Program-made: the position numbers and the translations under genes
Notes under the pieces: generated by a model
Databases searched by the model: none
Told to the model about the DNA's origin: nothing
Seen by the model: only the letters and a program-made list of their open reading frames with translations
Assembly (NCBI GenBank): GCA_027482245.1
Contig: JAIXWG010000058.1
Span: forward strand, 233,593 to 297,592
DNA length: 64,000 nt
Source of the DNA: Acetobacteraceae bacterium
GTDB lineage: Bacteria; Pseudomonadota; Alphaproteobacteria; Acetobacterales; Acetobacteraceae
Direction: 5' to 3'
Part shown: piece after piece, positions 27,024-35,841 of the stretch
Layout of the letters: every line of letters begins with the position of its first letter
How positions within the stretch are numbered: position 1 is the first letter of the stretch

Positions 27024-29012
27024 TCACGCCACCTGGCGGGCCGACAGGGTGGCGACGATCGCGGTCAGCGCATCCCGCGCCGCGCCTTCCGGCGTGTTGA
27101 AGCAGAGCCGGAGCCGCCCCTCGGTGCCGACCACGATGGCGGTGCCGTTGAAGACGATTCCGGGATGGACGAGCTGGAGCGAGACGGTGGTGCCGACCGG
27201 CGGCAGCCCCGTGCCGGCATCCAGCGCGCAGCCCGTCATCGACAGGTCGATCACCGTCGCGGTGCGGACCGCGCCGCTGGGCAGGCGGAGCTGCGCCGGC
27301 AGGCTGGCCGCCCAGCGCGGGGCGGAACGGCGGTCCACCTCCGGCGCGGAATGACGCACCACGCGCACCAGGCGGCCGCGGAGCGATCCGACCGCCTCGC
27401 TCGCAGCCTCCGCGCCCGTGCGCAGCTGGGTGGCGCGGGTGCCGGTATCCGCCACGCGCGCCGCCACCACGCCGATGCTGTCCGTCACGCTGCCCGTGGC
27501 CTGGGAGGCCAGCGCGATGGCGCGGGCGATCTCCTGCGTCGCGGCGCCCTGTTCCTCCATCGCCGCGGCGATGGCACCGGCGGCGGCATTCACCTCCGCC
27601 ACCGCATCGGCCATTTCCGTCACGACATTGACGGTGCTCTCCGTCGCGCGGGTCACCTCCTCCACCTGGGCGGCGATCTCCTCCGTCGCCTTGGCGGTCT
27701 GTGCGGCCAGCGTCTTCACCTCGTTCGCCACCACGGCGAAGCCCTTGCCGGCGTCGCCGGCGCGCGCGGCCTCGATCGTCGCATTCAGGGCGAGGAGGTT
27801 GGTCTGGCCGGCGATGTCGGCGATCAGCCGGGCGACGCCGCCGATGCGCTCCACCTCCCGCGACAGGGCCTGGATGCTCTGCCGCCCCTCCTGCCCCCTT
27901 GCCGCGGCCTTGTGTGTCGCGGCGGCGGTGGCGGTGACCTGCTGCACGATCTCCCGGATGGAGGCGCCAAGTTCCTCGGTCGCGGTGGCCACCGTCTGCA
28001 CATTCGACCGCGCCTCCGCGGCGGAGGCGCGCACCTCCCCGCTCTCGGCCGAGACCAGGCTGGCGGTGTCGGCCATCACCTGCGTGTCGCGGGCGATGGT
28101 GGCCATCTGGGCGGCGACGATGTCCACGGCCTGGCCGGTCTCGGCCTCCACCTTCTCGGCCATGTCGCGCAGCGCCGCGGCGCGCTCCGCCTCCCCGCGT
28201 GCGCGGGCATCCGCCTGCGCGGCCCGCGCGGCCTCGGCCTCCTGCAGCCCGGCGCGGAAGACGATGACGGCGCGCGCCAGCTCCCCCACCTCATCCGTCC
28301 GTTCGCCATGCGGGATGGCGATGTCGAGCCGGCCATTGGCCAGGATGCGCGTGGCGTTGGTGACCTGGGTGATGGGGCGCGTCACGCGCAGCACGATGAT
28401 GGCGGCGACGCCCAGCAGCAGGGCGAGCATGGCGGCCAGCAGGCCGATGGCGATCCAGAGATTTGCCTCCGCCGTATCGAGCGCGGCGGTGACCAGCGTG
28501 CCGCCATCGGCGATCTGCGCGTCGAGCAGCAGGCCGATCGATTCGGTCAGCGGGTCGATGGCGGGGTAGAGGCGTTCGCGCACCAGCGAATCGAGCCGCG
28601 CCGCATCGCGGTCCCGCACGATGATGGTGAGGTCCGCCAGCAGGCGCTGCGCGGCGGCGATACGCGCGCGGGCATCGGCCATCGGCCCCGCGCCGGCCGG
28701 GGAGAGTTCCATGGTGGAGACGGCGCGCCAGGAGCGGTCGATGACGGTCGCGGCCTCCACCAGCGCGGCCGCGCCTTCCTCCCAGCTGAAGCCGCCATTG
28801 CGCACCTTGTGGGAGGCATCGACGACGCTGACGGCATAGGCATCCGACAGCGCCTTCAGGTGCACCATCGGTTCCACCGCCTGGTGGGAAACGCGGGAGA
28901 GCGAATCGGAGACCTGGCGCAGCGACAGCGCCCCGAAGCCGGTGGTGCCGAGCGCGAGGAGCGCCACCAGCCCGACCAGGGTGGGGAGCAGGGCGGCAAG
29001 GCGAAGGCGCAT
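27024..29012 (-). CDS. Methyl-accepting chemotaxis protein with C-terminal PilZ domain
   Basis: A 662-residue receptor. TM1 (about 5-30) is followed by a ~150-residue periplasmic four-helix region, TM2 (about 182-206), HAMP (VTRPITQVTNATRILANGRLD in pieces), and a long coiled-coil signalling domain with the tip IADIAGQTNLLALNATIEAARAG and GFAVVANEVKTLA. Residues from about 555 form a PilZ domain (DRRSAPRWAASLPAQL...VIDLSMTGCALD). PilZ domains bind cyclic di-GMP, with the RxxxR-like R-R-S-A-P-R and D-x-S-x-x-G parts both visible. The in-frame GTG at 29048 is an alternative start. No che genes are near. Confidence 0.93.
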   Translation of the reverse strand: MRLRLAALLPTLVGLVALLALGTTGFGALSLRQVSDSLSRVSHQAVEPMVHLKALSDAYAVSVVDASHKVRNGGFSWEEGAAALVEAATVIDRSWRAVSTMELSPAGAGPMADARARIAAAQRLLADLTIIVRDRDAARLDSLVRERLYPAIDPLTESIGLLLDAQIADGGTLVTAALDTAEANLWIAIGLLAAMLALLLGVAAIIVLRVTRPITQVTNATRILANGRLDIAIPHGERTDEVGELARAVIVFRAGLQEAEAARAAQADARARGEAERAAALRDMAEKVEAETGQAVDIVAAQMATIARDTQVMADTASLVSAESGEVRASAAEARSNVQTVATATEELGASIREIVQQVTATAAATHKAAARGQEGRQSIQALSREVERIGGVARLIADIAGQTNLLALNATIEAARAGDAGKGFAVVANEVKTLAAQTAKATEEIAAQVEEVTRATESTVNVVTEMADAVAEVNAAAGAIAAAMEEQGAATQEIARAIALASQATGSVTDSIGVVAARVADTGTRATQLRTGAEAASEAVGSLRGRLVRVVRHSAPEVDRRSAPRWAASLPAQLRLPSGAVRTATVIDLSMTGCALDAGTGLPPVGTTVSLQLVHPGIVFNGTAIVVGTEGRLRLCFNTPEGAARDALTAIVATLSARQVA

Positions 29013-29104
29013 GGTGGCGGAGTCCGGCGTTGGGGTGTCCACGGGCACATTTCCCGAGAGACATTAATCGTCATTGAACCGTTCCGGGCGCGCGGCCCTG
29101 CAAA

Positions 29105-30037
29105 TCAGTCGCCGGGGCGGATTCCCGCGGCCTGCACCACGGCGCGATATTTCTCGAACTCCGCCTGCTGGAAGGCGGCGAAGTCGCGCTGGCCGCGGAA
29201 GGTGATCGGCGTGGCGAGTCGCGCGAAGCCTTCGATCGTCGCCGGGGTGCCAAGGGCGTGGCGGCAGGCGGCTTCCAGCCGGGCCAGGGCATCGGGCGGC
29301 GTCGCCGCCGGCGCGTAGAGCCCGGCCCAGATGGAATAGACCAGGTCGAAGCCCTGCTCGCGCAGCGTCGGTACCTCCGGGAATTCCGCCGTGCGCGCCT
29401 CCGCCATGACGCCGACGCCGACCAAGTTGTTGGCGCGCAGGCCGCCCGGCAGGTCGGCGTAGATCGAGACGTCGTCGCGCAGCAGGCTGATGATGGCCTC
29501 CGCGCTGCCACGGAACGGCACATGCGTCATCGGCACGCCGGCGCGCTGCGCCAGCGCGACCATGACCACATGCGGGATCGATCCCGGGCCGGCGGAGCCG
29601 TAGTTGAAGCCGCCATTGCTGGTCCGCGCGCGGGCGACAACCTCGGCCACGCTGCGCAGGCCGCTGGCGGGGGCGGCCATCATCATCACCGGCGCATCGC
29701 CCAGCAGGCAGACCGGCGCGAAGTCGGCCAGGCGGTAGGGCAGGTCTGCCCGGAAATGCGGCTGGATGGCCATGGGGCCGGTCGTGGTCAGCAGCAGCGT
29801 CGCGCCATCCGGCCGCGCGCGCGCCACTTCCTGCGCGCCGATCGCGCCCGCGGCGCCGGTGGTGTTCTTCACCACCACCGCGGCGCCCAGCACTTCCGCC
29901 ATCCCCGGCGCCACCAGCCGCGCCATGCGGTCCGCGCTGCCGCCGGCGCCGAAGTTCACCACGATGGTGACGGGCGCCTGGGCGCGGGCGGTGCCGATGG
30001 CGAGGAAGCCGGCCAGAACCAGGGCGAGAAGCGGCAT
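29105..30037 (-). CDS. Bug/TctC-family solute receptor
   Basis: A 310-residue periplasmic receptor. Signal peptide MPLLALVLAGFLAIGTARAQ is followed by VTIVVNFGAGGSADRMARL, VVVKNTTGAAGAIGAQEVA, and NYGSAGPGSIPHVVMVAL, the usual order of Bug ligand loops. The typical PFxPGG loop is changed to NFGAGG, which may alter the carboxylate-binding pocket. The upstream frame extension lies in a repeat element and is not coding. The repeat's last hairpin is followed by GCAGG, the likely ribosome site, about 10 bases before ATG. It is an orphan receptor. Confidence 0.9.
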   Translation of the reverse strand: MPLLALVLAGFLAIGTARAQAPVTIVVNFGAGGSADRMARLVAPGMAEVLGAAVVVKNTTGAAGAIGAQEVARARPDGATLLLTTTGPMAIQPHFRADLPYRLADFAPVCLLGDAPVMMMAAPASGLRSVAEVVARARTSNGGFNYGSAGPGSIPHVVMVALAQRAGVPMTHVPFRGSAEAIISLLRDDVSIYADLPGGLRANNLVGVGVMAEARTAEFPEVPTLREQGFDLVYSIWAGLYAPAATPPDALARLEAACRHALGTPATIEGFARLATPITFRGQRDFAAFQQAEFEKYRAVVQAAGIRPGD

Positions 30038-30047
30038 GACGGAGTGG

Positions 30048-30150
30048 CCTGCGGCCGGCGAAGCCGGCCGAGGCCGCGAATGTGGCCCGCCGGCAGTCCG
30101 GCGAGCCAAGGCCGCGGATGCGGCCGCCCGGCGATTGAGGGCAGCAAAAG
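30048..30150 (-). repeat. Dispersed repeat family 2: chain of four hairpins, copy 1
   Basis: Successive hairpins are GGCCGGC-GAA-GCCGGCC (30053-30069), GGCCGC-GAAT-GTGGCC (30072-30087), GCCGG-CAGT-CCGGC (30089-30102) and GCCGC-GGAT-GCGGC (30111-30124). They are followed by CGGCG-ATTGAGGGC and AGCAAAAG. The same order of parts recurs at 50233-50345. In both places the element ends just before the start codon of a minus-strand gene. Confidence 0.8.
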
Positions 30151-30260
30151 CATGCCACCGAGCCGCTGCAAGCGACCGTTGGGATGAGAGCAGGAGGCGC
30201 ATGCGGGGGGGTGTCCTCGGGCGGGGTGGTTCCGCCCGCGAAGCAATACCCGCGCCAGTG

Positions 30261-31223
30261 TTACGTCTTCGTGACGCGCGCTTCCGCCATCAGGCACAGG
30301 ATCTCGAACATCATCGTGGCGGCGACCAGGGCGGTGGCGTTGTTGAGGTCGAAGGGTGGTGCGACCTCCACCACATCGGCGCCGATGATGGGCAGGCCGC
30401 GCAGCGCACGGAGCATGCGCTGCGCCTCCCGCGGCATCAGCCCGCCGATCTCGGGCGTGCCGGTGCCCGGCGCGAAGGCGGGGTCGAGGCAATCGACATC
30501 GAAGGTGAGGTAGCAGGGCTGGTCGCCGACCACGCGCCGCGCCTCCGCCATCGTCGCCTCGATGCCGAGGTCCTGGAATTCCTCGATGGTGATGATGCGC
30601 ACGCCCTGGTCGCGCGCCCAGTGCATGTCGGTGGCATCGAACAGTGAGCCGCGGATGCCGATCTGCACGATGCGCGCCGGGTCCAGCAGACCTTCCTCGA
30701 TCGCGCGGCGGAAGGGCGTGCCGTGGGTGAAGCGGGCGCCGCCGAAATAGGTGTCGTTGGTGTCGGAATGCGCGTCGAAATGCACCATGCCGATCGGGCC
30801 GAGGCCAGGCTGCGCGCGGTGTAGGCCGCGCAGGATCGGGAGCGAGATCAGGTGGTCACCGCCCAGCGCCAGGGTCCAGGCCCCGGTCGCCCTGATCTCC
30901 GCCACGCGATCCTCGATCATCGTGAGCGACTGCATCAGGTCGGCCGGGTTGGTCGGCGTGTCGCCGACATCGGCGATTCGGGCCAGGCGGCAGGGCTCGA
31001 TCCGCGTCACGGGATGGGCGCGGCGGATGATGGAGGAGACGTTGCGGATTTCGCGCGGGCCGTGGCGGGGGCCGGTGCGGTTGGTGGTGCCGAGGTCGAA
31101 GGGCACGCCGAGCAGGCCGATATCGACCTGGGATGCGTCCTCGACCTGGGGGAGGCGCATGAAGGTGACGGGGCCGGCGAAGCGGGGGGTGATGGCGCCG
31201 TCGAGGGGCTGGGGGAAGTCCAT
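30261..31223 (-). CDS. speB: Agmatinase/ureohydrolase-family enzyme
   Basis: A 320-residue arginase/agmatinase-fold enzyme with the full binuclear manganese set: LALGGDHLISLPI, MVHFDAHSDTND, and LTFDVDCLDPAFAPGTGTPE. The loop GGLMPREAQRMLRAL matches agmatinase and guanidinobutyrase more than arginase. It hydrolyses a guanidino compound to urea and an amine. Agmatine is the usual guess, but guanidinobutyrate or guanidinopropionate are possible, and the gene symbol is by family only. Start 31223 (MDFPQPLDGAIT). Flanked upstream by an inverted pair of hairpin repeats. Confidence 0.88.
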   Translation of the reverse strand: MDFPQPLDGAITPRFAGPVTFMRLPQVEDASQVDIGLLGVPFDLGTTNRTGPRHGPREIRNVSSIIRRAHPVTRIEPCRLARIADVGDTPTNPADLMQSLTMIEDRVAEIRATGAWTLALGGDHLISLPILRGLHRAQPGLGPIGMVHFDAHSDTNDTYFGGARFTHGTPFRRAIEEGLLDPARIVQIGIRGSLFDATDMHWARDQGVRIITIEEFQDLGIEATMAEARRVVGDQPCYLTFDVDCLDPAFAPGTGTPEIGGLMPREAQRMLRALRGLPIIGADVVEVAPPFDLNNATALVAATMMFEILCLMAEARVTKT

Positions 31224-31245
31224 GGCGGGGGCGGTCCTGGTGGTT

Positions 31246-31304
31246 CCGGGGAAGGCTCTGCCTTCCCCGTACCCCATCCGCCAGGGGCGAGACGCCCCTG
31301 GACC
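31246..31304 (-). repeat. Dispersed repeat family 3, copy 1 (minus orientation)
   Basis: Two hairpins, CGGGGAAGG/CCTTCCCCG (31247-31269) and CCAGGGGC/GCCCCTGG (31281-31301), followed by ACC. Read on the minus strand it runs GGTCCAGGGGC...GCCCCTGG...GGGGAAGG...CCTTCCCC, the same order as copies 2 and 3. Confidence 0.8.
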
Positions 31305-31325
31305 GTCATCGGATGAAAATTCCCC

Positions 31326-31388
31326 GGTCCAGGGTCCGGCTGGACCCTGGCGAGGGGGGTATCGGCGGGAGCAGCGCTCCCCCCGGGC
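31326..31388 (+). repeat. Dispersed repeat family 3, copy 2 (plus orientation)
   Basis: GGTCCAGGGT...ACCCTGG (31326-31350), a GGGGGGT linker, then GGGAG-CAGCG-CTCCC (31367-31381). It forms a divergent pair with copy 1 across a 21-base spacer, between the hemY stop and the agmatinase start. Confidence 0.8.
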
Positions 31389-31392
31389 CACG

Positions 31393-32655
31393 TCAGGCTG
31401 GCAACTGCTGCGGGCTCGTCCACCCGATCGTGCCGACCGAATTGCACGCCGGGCAGGCCGGCGCCCAATCCGCATGGTCCGTCCCGCAGGACGAACAGCG
31501 CCAGCGCGGCTCCGGCGCCGCCGTCGCGGCGGCGCGCAGCCAGCGGGCCTGGGCGGCGCGGCCTTCCGGCAGCTCGCCCTTCTCCACCTCTTCCAGGTCG
31601 CACAGCGCCAGGTATGCGCGGCGGTCGGCGCGGCCGGAGGCGACCAGCGCGTCAAGCTCCGTGCGCGCCCGGCCGGTCAGCCCGGCGGCGAGCGCGGCGC
31701 GGCCCATCAGCAGCTGGCTTTCCGGGTGCTTGGTGTTGTTGTGGATCAGCGCCTCCACCGCCTTCACGCGGTGCAGCGGGTCCGTCTCCTCCAGCAGGTA
31801 GTCGCGCGCCACGTCGGGGTGCGGGCGGGCGGCCCAGGCCTGCTCCAGCGTGGAGCGCGCCCGGCGCGGGCTGCCCGCGGCGCGCAGCCGCGACGCGAAA
31901 GCCAGGGCGGCGGGGGCGAAGGCCGGGTCCGCCTGGAAGGCCTGGCGTTCCAGCTCGATGGCGCGGGAGGGATCGGGTTCCTGCTGCGCGGCGGCGAGCG
32001 CCAGGCCGGCCTGGGTCGGGCCGGGGGCGGCCAGCGACAGGGCCTCCCGCCAGTCCCGCGTGCGGAGCGCCAGCGTCTCCCGCTCCTGCCGCAGCCAGGC
32101 GGCGCCGGGCTGGGCGGCTTCCGCTTCACGGGCCAGGCGCTGGGCGGTGGGCCAATCCTCCCGCTGGATGGCCTGGCGGAGCAGGCCGCGGAGGCCGAGG
32201 AAGCGGGCATCGGGGCGGGCGGCGAGGGCCTGGAAGACCTCGGCCGCCGCATCCTCCCGCCCTGCCAGGCGCTCGGCCTCGGCGGCCAGCAGCAGGGTCT
32301 GGGGCGTGTCGCCCAGGCCCTTGCGAGCGCGCTTCACCTCGATCCGCGCGACATCGGGTGTGCCGGCGGCGAGTGCGATCAGCGCGCGGGTCAGGGCGGC
32401 GTCCCCCTCGTTCCGGTGCTTCGCCGCGCGGTTGGCTCGGATGCGGCCGGGCAGGCGACGCAGCGCGCCGATCAGCACGAGGAGGAGGTGCAGGACCAGG
32501 AACAGCACCGCCAGCAGCAGCAGCGCCACCGGCAGGCTGACCAGGATTTCCGCATCCGCCACGCGGATCTCGACCGCACCGCCCAGACGGGCGAGCCAGA
32601 GGATGCCGGCAAGGCCGCCGGCCAGCAGGACCAGGTAGAGGAGGGCGCTGCGCAT
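31393..32655 (-). CDS. hemY: HemY-family membrane protein
   Basis: A 420-residue HemY N-terminal family protein. Two membrane helices at the N terminus (about 4-25 and 40-66) are followed by a tetratricopeptide-like helical region rich in Ala/Leu/Arg and TRALIALAAGTPDVARIEVKRARK. The C terminus ends in a small zinc-ribbon-like module, CSSCGTDHADWAPACPACNS. In this class it is coupled to hemC, hemD and a mitofilin-like gene, as here. It is not the protoporphyrinogen oxidase that shares the name in Gram-positives. The precise role in haem supply is unsettled. Confidence 0.88.
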   Translation of the reverse strand: MRSALLYLVLLAGGLAGILWLARLGGAVEIRVADAEILVSLPVALLLLAVLFLVLHLLLVLIGALRRLPGRIRANRAAKHRNEGDAALTRALIALAAGTPDVARIEVKRARKGLGDTPQTLLLAAEAERLAGREDAAAEVFQALAARPDARFLGLRGLLRQAIQREDWPTAQRLAREAEAAQPGAAWLRQERETLALRTRDWREALSLAAPGPTQAGLALAAAQQEPDPSRAIELERQAFQADPAFAPAALAFASRLRAAGSPRRARSTLEQAWAARPHPDVARDYLLEETDPLHRVKAVEALIHNNTKHPESQLLMGRAALAAGLTGRARTELDALVASGRADRRAYLALCDLEEVEKGELPEGRAAQARWLRAAATAAPEPRWRCSSCGTDHADWAPACPACNSVGTIGWTSPQQLPA

Positions 32656-32665
32656 GGCGGCGTCC

Positions 32666-34039
32666 TCAGCCCGCGGCCAGGCTGCGGAGCGCGGCGCGCG
32701 CCGCGACCAGCGCCTCGGCCTGGCTGATCCAGCCGCGCATCGCCTCCTTCGCCGGCGGCGAGAGGCGGGCGAGGCGCTGGATAGCGCCTTCCAGGTCGCC
32801 GGCTTCCAGCGCGCGGCGGGCACGCTCGATCTCGGCGGCGGCAGCGTCGCCCCAGAGCACTTCCTCTCCCCGGCGGACGGTGACGAGGCCGGAGAGGCGG
32901 CTGACGGCGCTGTCCAGCACGCCCGAGCCTTCGCGGGCCGGTTCGCTGGCGGCGCGGCCGGCGCGGGCCGCATCCTCGAAGCCCAGGCGCAGCGCGGATT
33001 CGGTGGGCGGCGCCGTGGTCGCGAAGCGGGTCAGGGCTTCCGGCGCGTCGCGCAGGCCGGCCAGCGCACCGCCGAGCGGGCGGCCGGCTTCCAGCGTGGC
33101 GCGGAGCGCGTCGATCGTCGCCATGCGGCCGGCACGGCCTTCCAGCGCCGCGAGGCGCTGCGCCGCGCCTTCCAGTGCGGCCAGGCGGCTGGCCTGCGCT
33201 TCCGCCGCGCTGGTACGGGCGGCGAGGCCCTGTTCCAGCGTGGTGGCGCGGCTGGCGATCGCCTGTTCCAGGGCGGCGGTGCGGGTGGCCAGCGTCTGTT
33301 CCAGCGCGGCGATGCGGCCGGAGAGTGCGGATTCCGCCGTGCCGATGCGCTGCGTCGCCTGGGCCTGCGCGGCTTCCAGCGCGCTGTCGCGGGCGGCGGC
33401 TTCGCGTGCCAGCGTCTCGATCCGCGCGGTGGTGGCGGCGGCGCGGGTCTCGTCCTGGCGGATGGAGGCCTCGGTGCGGTCGGACAGGCGGTCCAGGCGC
33501 TGGGTCAGCGCCTCCACCGCCGTGCGGGCGGCAAGCTGCGTGGGATCGATGGCTGGGCGGGCGGCGGTGTCGCGGGCGATGCGCTCGACCCCCGCCAGCT
33601 GCTCGGCCAGCGCGGCGGCGCGGCGTTCACCTTCCGCCACCTGGTCGCGCAGCGGCGCGAGGTCGACGGGCGGGCGGGCTTCCAGGCCTGTGACGCGCTG
33701 GGTCAGGCCCTCAAGCCCCGTCACGCGCTGCGCCAGGCCTTCGAGCGCGGCGATGCGCGGCGGCAGGGCTTCCAGGCCGGCGATGCGGGCGGTGGTGCCT
33801 TCCAGCGCCGCGAGGCGCCGGTCGAGCCCGGCCACCTGCTGGAGCTGGGCGCGGAGCTCCGCGACCTCCGCCGCCAGCGGGTTGCCCGGGGGCACGGGCG
33901 CGGGCAGGGGGCGCGCGATGAGCCAGGCGACGGCGCCGACCAGCACCACGCCCGCCACGGCGATGGGCAGGGCGGCAGGGTCGAGGCGCAGGCGGCGCAG
34001 GCGGTCGGTCAGCGAGGTGGGCGGGGGAGGGGCGCTCAT
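32666..34039 (-). CDS. Mitofilin-like inner-membrane coiled-coil protein (COG4223 type)
   Basis: A 457-residue protein with one membrane helix (about 24-43: LPIAVAGVVLVGAVAWLIA). It is followed by a long Ala/Leu/Glu/Arg coiled coil with heptad-like repeats such as RIAALEG and RLAALEG, and a C-terminal globular part (about 330-455). In alphaproteobacteria such mitofilin-related proteins lie in the hem operon and are thought to shape or connect inner membranes, as Mic60 does in mitochondria. Here it overlaps the hemD stop by ATGA and precedes hemY by 10 bases. Assignment rests on context plus architecture. Confidence 0.82.
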   Translation of the reverse strand: MSAPPPPTSLTDRLRRLRLDPAALPIAVAGVVLVGAVAWLIARPLPAPVPPGNPLAAEVAELRAQLQQVAGLDRRLAALEGTTARIAGLEALPPRIAALEGLAQRVTGLEGLTQRVTGLEARPPVDLAPLRDQVAEGERRAAALAEQLAGVERIARDTAARPAIDPTQLAARTAVEALTQRLDRLSDRTEASIRQDETRAAATTARIETLAREAAARDSALEAAQAQATQRIGTAESALSGRIAALEQTLATRTAALEQAIASRATTLEQGLAARTSAAEAQASRLAALEGAAQRLAALEGRAGRMATIDALRATLEAGRPLGGALAGLRDAPEALTRFATTAPPTESALRLGFEDAARAGRAASEPAREGSGVLDSAVSRLSGLVTVRRGEEVLWGDAAAAEIERARRALEAGDLEGAIQRLARLSPPAKEAMRGWISQAEALVAARAALRSLAAG

Positions 34040-34782
34040 GATGCTCCTGGCGCGGCTGGTGGCGCGGCGCGGCCCGAAAGCAGCGCCAGCAAGGCGTCTT
34101 CACTCGGCCGGCCGGCGACGTGGATCGCCCGGAAGGAGAGGGGGGCGATGGCGGCCGCGGCGGCATCCGCCACCCGCTGGCTGATCGCGAACGCCTCCAT
34201 CCCCGCCAGGGTTGCCGCATGGCCGGCGGCTTGGAGCAGGGTGATGGCACAGGCGGCGGAGCGAGGCGAGTGGAACAGGATGGATGTGATGCCGCCCTCG
34301 GAAAGAGCCGCGCGCGAGGCTTCCGGCAGTGTCAGGGCTGGCACGGCGCGATAGGCGATGCGGCGCGCCACGCGGAAGCCGCGCGCGCGGAGATCGGCCG
34401 CGAGATCAAGGGCATAGCCTTCACCGACCGCGAGCAGCAGCGGCCCGGCCCGGGGGTCGAGACGCTCGGCCGCCAGGCGGGCAAGGTCGATCGCCGTGCC
34501 GGCGGCCGCGGTCACATCGGTGAAACCGGCCTCCCGGGCGGCGCTCGCGGAGGCCTCGCCGACGGCGAGGAGGGGGAGGGGGGGGCTTTGGGCTGCGAGA
34601 GCCCGGGCGGCGGCGCGGCTGGTAATCAAGATCGCCTGGGCCCGGGGCGGGGCGAAGGGCCGGGCTTCCAGCACCAGGGCCGGGGCCAGCACGGGCGAGA
34701 GGCCGAGGGCGCGGAGCCGCGCGGCGGTTTCCTCCCCCCCGGGCTCCGGCCGCGTGACCAGCACCCCCCGCATGGGGGTCAC
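34036..34782 (-). CDS. hemD: Uroporphyrinogen-III synthase
   Basis: A 248-residue HemD, which closes and inverts ring D of hydroxymethylbilane to form uroporphyrinogen III. The family is weakly conserved. Seen are VLVTRPEPGGEETAARLRALG at the start, AILITSRAAARAL, LLAVGEASASAAREAGF, and the late ILFHSPRSA. The GTG at 34782 overlaps the hemC stop (GTGA). An internal ATG at 34773, giving MRGVLVTRPEP, fits the family start equally well. It is coupled on both sides within the hem operon. Confidence 0.9.
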   Translation of the reverse strand: MTPMRGVLVTRPEPGGEETAARLRALGLSPVLAPALVLEARPFAPPRAQAILITSRAAARALAAQSPPLPLLAVGEASASAAREAGFTDVTAAAGTAIDLARLAAERLDPRAGPLLLAVGEGYALDLAADLRARGFRVARRIAYRAVPALTLPEASRAALSEGGITSILFHSPRSAACAITLLQAAGHAATLAGMEAFAISQRVADAAAAAIAPLSFRAIHVAGRPSEDALLALLSGRAAPPAAPGAS

Positions 34783-35780
34783 CCGAAGAGGTCGGCCGGG
34801 CTGTCGCGGCGGAGGCTGTCGCCGAGTTCGCGGCCGATCCGCGCCGCATCCGCGGCGGCGCCATGCAGGCTGCGCTTCAGCAGGAAGGACCCGTCGGCGC
34901 GGGCGACCAGGCCCGTCAGGTGCAGGCGGCCATCCGGCAGCAGGCGGGCATGGCCGCCGATGGGCGTGCGGCAGGAGCCATCGAGGGCCGCCAGCAGCGC
35001 ACGCTCCGCGGAGGAGACGGCCTTGGCCTCCCGGTCCTCGATGCCCGAGAGCAGTTCGTGCAGCTCCGTGTCGTCCGCGCGGACGGTGACGCCGACGATG
35101 CCCTGGCCGGCGGCCGGCACCATGGCGTCGGGGTCGATGACCACGCCCGCTTCCGCTTCCAGGCCGAGGCGGCGGAGGCCGGCGAGGGCGAGGAGGGAGG
35201 CGGTCGGGCCGCCGGGTTCGCGAACCTTGGCGAGGCGCGTCTGCACGTTGCCGCGGATCATCTCCACCTTCAGGTCCGGCCGCGCATGCAGGATCTGCGA
35301 CTGGCGGCGGACGGAGGCGGTGCCGATGACGGCGCCGGCGGGCAGGCAGGCGAAGGGGTCGGAGGGATCGGGCGGGTTGCAGCTGGGGCCCAGGATCAGC
35401 GCATCCCGCGCATCCTCCCGCTTCAGGGTGCAGGCGAGGACGATGCCGGGCGGCATCTCCGTCTCCAGGTCCTTCAGGCTGTGGACGGCGAAGTCGATCC
35501 GGCCATCGGCCAGCGCCTCATGGATCTCCTTGGCGAAGAGGCCCTTGCCGCCGATATCGGCCAGGCGCTTGTCCTGGATCCGGTCGCCGGAGGTGGTGAT
35601 GGCGTGCTCCTCGAACGCCTTCACGTCCCGCAGCACCGGGCAGAACCGGGTGATGAGGTGGAGGAAGTGGCGGGTCTGCCACAGCGCCAGCGGCGATCCC
35701 CGCGTGCCGACGCGCAGCGGGAGTGACCGCATATGGGGCTTCACGGCCTGATGCGGGTGGGGCGCGCCGGGCTGGGACAT
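34779..35780 (-). CDS. hemC: Hydroxymethylbilane synthase
   Basis: A 333-residue porphobilinogen deaminase that links four porphobilinogens. Marks include LPLRVGTRGSPLALWQTR, ITTSGDRIQDK, GGKGLFAKEIHEALADGRIDFAVHSLKD in parts, RREDA-like KREDARDALI, and GTASVRRQSQI. The dipyrromethane-binding cysteine lies in the typical LDGSCRTPIGGHA loop. The start is uncertain: 35780 (MSQPG), 35732 (MRSLPLRV, tightest to the family) and 35804 are all in frame. It is the first gene of the hem operon and divergent from tsaD. Confidence 0.95.
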   Translation of the reverse strand: MSQPGAPHPHQAVKPHMRSLPLRVGTRGSPLALWQTRHFLHLITRFCPVLRDVKAFEEHAITTSGDRIQDKRLADIGGKGLFAKEIHEALADGRIDFAVHSLKDLETEMPPGIVLACTLKREDARDALILGPSCNPPDPSDPFACLPAGAVIGTASVRRQSQILHARPDLKVEMIRGNVQTRLAKVREPGGPTASLLALAGLRRLGLEAEAGVVIDPDAMVPAAGQGIVGVTVRADDTELHELLSGIEDREAKAVSSAERALLAALDGSCRTPIGGHARLLPDGRLHLTGLVARADGSFLLKRSLHGAAADAARIGRELGDSLRRDSPADLFG

Positions 35781-35841
35781 GGCGTGGGGATGGGCTACCG
35801 ACATGGGCGCCGGACATAGGCCCGGTATCAGAAAGGTGAAA

